The notes beneath the pieces are model-generated. The model saw nothing but the letters and a program-made list of their open reading frames with translations. It made no database searches and was not told where the DNA came from. From positions 1 to 64,000 of the forward strand of contig JADQBA010000040.1 of the NCBI GenBank assembly GCA_016903675.1: a stretch of DNA of 64,000 nucleotides, read 5' to 3'. The DNA is from Stigonema ocellatum SAG 48.90 = DSM 106950 (lineage in GTDB: Bacteria; Cyanobacteriota; Cyanobacteriia; Cyanobacteriales; Nostocaceae). Every line of letters starts with the position of its first letter. The stretch's first letter is position 1. Positions 61,228-64,000 of this stretch are shown one piece after another. The translations under genes and the position numbers were made by a program.

Positions 61228-61380
61228 CACGCCAGTGCTTTGACCGCCGTATTCCCGACCTTCCTACCCTCCAAGCCGAACTCAACGCATGGAATACACA
61301 ACGCAATAGTCTTCACTCCACCATCAGTTGGCACTTCACCACCACGGAGGCAAGAATTAAACTAAAACGCTTATATCCCA
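61228..61380 (+). pseudogene. C-terminal remnant of an IS630-family transposase
   Basis: The frame reads RQCFDRRIPDLPTLQAELNA, then ISWHFTTTEARIKLKRLYP, the typical C-terminus of IS630-type DDE transposases. The rest of the transposase is absent. A GCGTAAGTCC motif just upstream (61204-61213) matches the MITE termini at 63378-63599. Confidence 0.8.
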
Positions 61381-61383
61381 TCC

Positions 61384-61435
61384 GCCTGGGACTCGAAGTC
61401 CCAGGCTGAAAGTGTAAGTCCTCTAAAAGAGGACT
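61384..61435. repeat. Twin-hairpin repeat
   Basis: Nearly identical to 5224-5275: GCCTGGGACT/AGTCCCAGGC, then AGTCCTCT/AGAGGACT. It directly abuts the IS630 remnant. Confidence 0.8.
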
Positions 61436-61438
61436 AAA

Positions 61439-61567
61439 TTAGTTATGAGATTCATGATTAAAGCGTTGCATAGCAACCATCTCAGCAATACACGGTCCGG
61501 GTCCCAACAATAAACCGCGTTTCAAATCCCGCTTCGCTTTGTCGATGGTAAATTGGCTGTAGGGCAT
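61439..61567 (-). CDS. Short unidentified frame, probably a gene fragment
   Basis: 42 residues beginning MPYSQFTIDKAKRDLKRGLL. The MPYSxFT start resembles the N-terminus of several cyanobacterial hypothetical proteins of about 200 residues, so this may be a truncated relic. Not confidently a gene. Confidence 0.3.
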   Translation of the reverse strand: MPYSQFTIDKAKRDLKRGLLLGPGPCIAEMVAMQRFNHESHN

Positions 61568-61699
61568 CAGAAACTATAAATCAAAATTTATCAAGCACGA
61601 GTTAAAAACTCTATCAATTATTGTACCGTGCGATCGCTTAGTTTGTTATAGTCTATTATACTGTTTAACCTTAACCCCCGAATTTTTAACCCCGTCTCA

Positions 61700-61919
61700 T
61701 CAAGAGGCTTTGAGTATATCTGACTCAGTGTAGGGTTGAACCTCATTTTGCTGAACTGCAAACCAGGCAATGGTTGTACCATCTTCACGAGAAAATTCAA
61801 CTACGCACCGCCTCATCACCATACACATCAAGGATGGTTCCTATAGCTTCAGCTTTGACCCCCCTATCCTGGTAACGATTAGTGAGAAGCTGGACTACGG
61901 TGTATTGTTCAAGCGTCAT
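61700..61919 (-). pseudogene. Frameshifted DUF4926-type gene
   Basis: From ATG 61919 the frame reads MTLEQYTVVQLLTNRYQDRG, then VKAEAIGTILDVYGDEA, and stops. In the +1 frame it continues EFSREDGTTIAWFAVQQNE to a TGA at 61700. A single frameshift near 61806 splits what would be a normal-length DUF4926 protein. Function unknown; often linked with toxin-antitoxin-like modules. Confidence 0.65.
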
Positions 61920-62071
61920 GATTTTCTCCGACTGTAACTTATCACTACTTTGCAAATCCTGAGAATGGGGTTGCAAGAATGACAAAATAACTTTCTTGTT
62001 CAATTAGCTGCTCTAAGTCGGGTAGATTTTTTGCTATTATGTACTTATGTGTACACAAAAACGTAAAATTT

Positions 62072-62311
62072 ATGTCCGAGATTGAATCAGTCGGAATCCG
62101 TGAGTTTAGAGATCATCTGTATAAGTATACGAGGGAAAATCAAGAACCCATTGCTTTGACGAATCATGGGGAGACGATTGGTTATTATATTCCCGCTCAA
62201 CCTCAACCTCAGAAAAAAGATCTAGAGTGTTTACGGCAAGCTGTCACCAAACTCAGTCATATGCTGGCTGAAAAAGGACTCACTGAGGATGATATTGTAA
62301 CTGATTTTTAG
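62072..62311 (+). CDS. Phd/YefM-type antitoxin
   Basis: 79 residues from ATG 62072. IESVGIREFRDHLYKYTREN and IALTNHGETIGYYIP are the Phd/YefM DNA-binding fold; an acidic helical C-terminus should wrap the toxin. The toxin gene behind it is interrupted. Confidence 0.8.
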   Translation: MSEIESVGIREFRDHLYKYTRENQEPIALTNHGETIGYYIPAQPQPQKKDLECLRQAVTKLSHMLAEKGLTEDDIVTDF

Positions 62312-62334
62312 GAGTGGAGAAAACAGAGCAATTA

Positions 62335-62466
62335 ATGACCAAAAAAGCGAAAATTATTGTTCTTGATGCGAATATTCTTATTCGTGCAGTTCTCTTAATA
62401 CGGACATTTTCCCTGATTGCTGAACATAGGGACAAGATACTTTTTTGTACCCCACAAACAAGTTAA
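62335..62466 (+). pseudogene. PIN-domain toxin with internal deletion
   Basis: Starts MTKKAKIIVLDANILIRAVL, the beginning of a PIN toxin with its first Asp, then after about 20 residues joins a short C-terminal-like piece (AEHRDKILFCTP) and stops at 43 residues. Normal length is about 140, so it is inactive. Confidence 0.7.
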
Positions 62467-62471
62467 TCATT

Positions 62472-62735
62472 ATGGAATCCTCAAATTTACGTACAAAGCT
62501 TTTATCAGAAATCAATCTCATCCCCGAAGACAAGCTCGAAGAATTATATAATTTTATTCATTATTTTCGAGTTCGTGTAGAGGTGTCTAAAGAGACGCCC
62601 GAAACAATTATGCAGTTTGCTGGTTGCTGGAACGATATGTCAGATGAAACATTTGCTGACTTAAGTGAAGAAATAATTGCACGTCGCCAACAGGCTTTTT
62701 TGCGGAGAAGAAACGATGAAACCAGCCTTGGTTGA
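62472..62735 (+). CDS. Antitoxin of a PIN-type pair
   Basis: 87 residues from ATG 62472. Helical N-terminus LLSEINLIPEDKLEELYNFI and an acidic/basic C-terminal tail. It overlaps the toxin gene by 20 bp in another frame, a tight coupling. It should neutralise the downstream toxin. Confidence 0.78.
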   Translation: MESSNLRTKLLSEINLIPEDKLEELYNFIHYFRVRVEVSKETPETIMQFAGCWNDMSDETFADLSEEIIARRQQAFLRRRNDETSLG

Positions 62736-63123
62736 TACCAACATTTTATCCTTATTTTTTCGCAATCATCCCCTGGTGGTTGAAAAGTTTGATGCATATA
62801 TTAAAGAATATGACAAAATCAACTTCAGCATCATTACCTATTATGAAATAATTAGCGGATTGAAGCATCGTGACGCACAGAAACAACTAACATCTTTTTT
62901 AGAATTTTCCTCATATAATACAGTTGTCCCTCTAACTACAGACTCTACAACAATTTCTGGTGATATTTATGCCACTCTTAGAAAAAAGGGGACACCAGTA
63001 GACGATATTGATATTCTCATCGCTGGAATCGCTATTACTAAGGATTTGATTCTCATAACTAATAATCGGAGAGATTTCGAGAAAATTGACGGCTTAGAAA
63101 TCGAAGATTGGAGTCATGGATAG
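62716..63123 (+). CDS. PIN-domain ribonuclease toxin (VapC type)
   Basis: 135 residues from ATG 62716, inside the antitoxin's 3' end. All four acidic positions can be found: LVDTNIL (Asp), ITYYEIISGL (Glu), VDDIDILIAGIA (Asp) and TNNRRDFEKI (Asp). It appears intact. It would cleave RNA in the absence of the antitoxin. Confidence 0.9.
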   Translation: MKPALVDTNILSLFFRNHPLVVEKFDAYIKEYDKINFSIITYYEIISGLKHRDAQKQLTSFLEFSSYNTVVPLTTDSTTISGDIYATLRKKGTPVDDIDILIAGIAITKDLILITNNRRDFEKIDGLEIEDWSHG

Positions 63124-63739
63124 GCATATGTAAACTTCCCACGGGCACAAATTGCGCTTTTTAAACCACGTAGGGGCGCAAGGCATTGTGCCCTTACAAA
63201 CAGCGTTGTTCATTGACGTGAACACTCAGCTTATGACCGTTTAGCACACAGATCACCGCAATTTTCGTTATGTTTAAGTAAGTAAGCGAGAAAAAATCAA
63301 TGTATATAAAGAAATGTAAATTGACGCCCTGGGTGTGTTAGGCTTCGCCGTAACGCACCTTGAATGTGGACGTATATAGGACTTACGTATTGACAGAGAG
63401 AATCAACTATGCATTATCTCTCGTTACAAGGCTCTGCCTTGTAATGCTCTTGTAGGAGGCTCTGCCTCCCGGTTTGACAGGAGGCAGAGCCTCCTCGATC
63501 TCATTCCCAGGCAGAGCCTGGGAACGAGGCAGGGGAAGAGTTTTTGGTTAATAAACTTGGTATGCACATGATACTCAATTTGTCTTGTGCGTAAGTCCTA
63601 GATCTTTTGCGCCTTTGCGTCTTTGCGTAGTCCTGTCATACTTTAAATCAGCAACGCCCAAATTTAATTAGCGCGAGAGTAATAAAAGAGCGTTAATTTT
63701 CCGAGATGTCTATTAGAGTGCCAATGCTTGTCGCATCCC
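63124..63739. other. Gene-free region with repeats
   Basis: Holds the 222-bp MITE-like element (63378-63599) and a one-ended GGCGTTGCTGAAT-family copy (about 63601-63658). No gene is seen. Confidence 0.6.
63378..63599. repeat. MITE-like element with AGGACTTACG ends, copy B
   Basis: 222 bp with perfect 10-bp inverted ends AGGACTTACG and CGTAAGTCCT. If the ends are counted as GGACTTACG, a TA dinucleotide flanks both sides, as expected for IS630/Tc1-type insertions. The interior carries the same three hairpins as 1-180. No coding frame. Confidence 0.75.
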
Positions 63740-64000
63740 TTATTGAGCTTGGTGAAGCATAGTCCAATCACCAGAAGGAACAAAGCTTGCCCAATAATAA
63801 GGATGCTGATAATTAGGATTGGAAAGTAACTCCAGTTGTGCAGAACGCAACGCCTCGTGTCTGCCTTTGCCATCTTTCAAGCCTTGGTAATATTTTACCA
63901 TGAGTTCCTTAGTGCCAAGATCACTCACTTTCCACAAACTCAAAACTTGACTTTGAGAACCAGCAATTACCAAAGCACGACGCAACCCATAGACCCCATC
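63740..64000 (-). CDS. CHAT-domain protein, C-terminal end (runs off the window)
   Basis: The frame is open from the window edge and reads GVYGLRRALVIAGSQSQVLS, LWKVSDLGTKELMVKYYQG and YYWASFVPSGDW, the last ~85 residues of a CHAT (caspase-like) domain. The catalytic His and Cys and any N-terminal TPR repeats lie beyond the edge. In cyanobacteria such proteins usually have TPRs before the CHAT domain. Confidence 0.85.
   Translation of the reverse strand, partial: DGVYGLRRALVIAGSQSQVLSLWKVSDLGTKELMVKYYQGLKDGKGRHEALRSAQLELLSNPNYQHPYYWASFVPSGDWTMLHQAQ

Overview
The window looks like a stretch of chromosome from a filamentous, probably heterocyst-forming cyanobacterium (Nostocales). The evidence is psbZ, nblA, bilin-type GAF domains, a DevB/DevC-type exporter pair, many GCGATCGC (HIP1) octamers, and the G-rich/C-rich heptamer arrays and palindromic dispersed repeats usual in that order. 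Naming the order is inference; the photosynthesis genes make a cyanobacterium near certain.

Layout. 0.2-12.9 kb is mostly core genome: a two-GAF histidine kinase, a TPR protein, a small membrane protein, a HAD hydrolase, proA, a membrane protein, tRNA-Gly(GCC), ribH, psbZ and a DHH-CBS-nucleotidyltransferase fusion coupled to an orphan ribbon-helix-helix antitoxin. 13-15.7 kb holds a peptidoglycan-binding/transpeptidase-like protein and a toxin-antitoxin pair with a truncated toxin. 15.3-21 kb carries an ABC1/UbiB kinase, a PP2C phosphatase, nblA and a Ser/Thr kinase. 21.3-22.7 kb is a scrapyard of gene fragments and repeats. 23-27.4 kb is a PhnD-PhnC-PhnE type ABC importer.

28.8-33.8 kb holds two large co-directional signalling ATPases. 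One is AAA-TM-WD40. The other is a CHAT-TIR-AAA triple fusion that looks like an immune or cell-suicide effector. 34-38 kb returns to a toxin-antitoxin pair, a sucrose-phosphatase-like HAD protein, ruvA and an F420/NADP-reductase-like protein. 38.6-39.85 kb is a second zone of decayed genes.

39.9-54.5 kb is a biosynthetic cluster on one strand: a SerC-like aminotransferase, a KS-AT-ACP-C hybrid megasynthase, a truncated membrane protein, a fatty-acyl-AMP ligase with its own carrier domain, two tandem P450s, an aspartyl/asparaginyl beta-hydroxylase-like enzyme, and DevB- and DevC-like export subunits. I could not match it to a characterised product. The likely logic is: FAAL loads a fatty acid; the PKS extends it or passes it on; the terminal C domain joins it to an amine; oxygenases decorate it; and the Dev-type exporter moves it out. 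The AT domain has lost several canonical residues, so its substrate is open.

54.7-64 kb is a bioF-like gene, an Rpn-type remnant, a DUF89 phosphatase, an EamA transporter, an AAA-PD-(D/E)XK protein, several intact and broken toxin-antitoxin loci, an IS630 remnant and the end of a CHAT protein that runs off the window. Copies of one hairpin-rich mobile repeat sit in the same orientation at both ends of the window.
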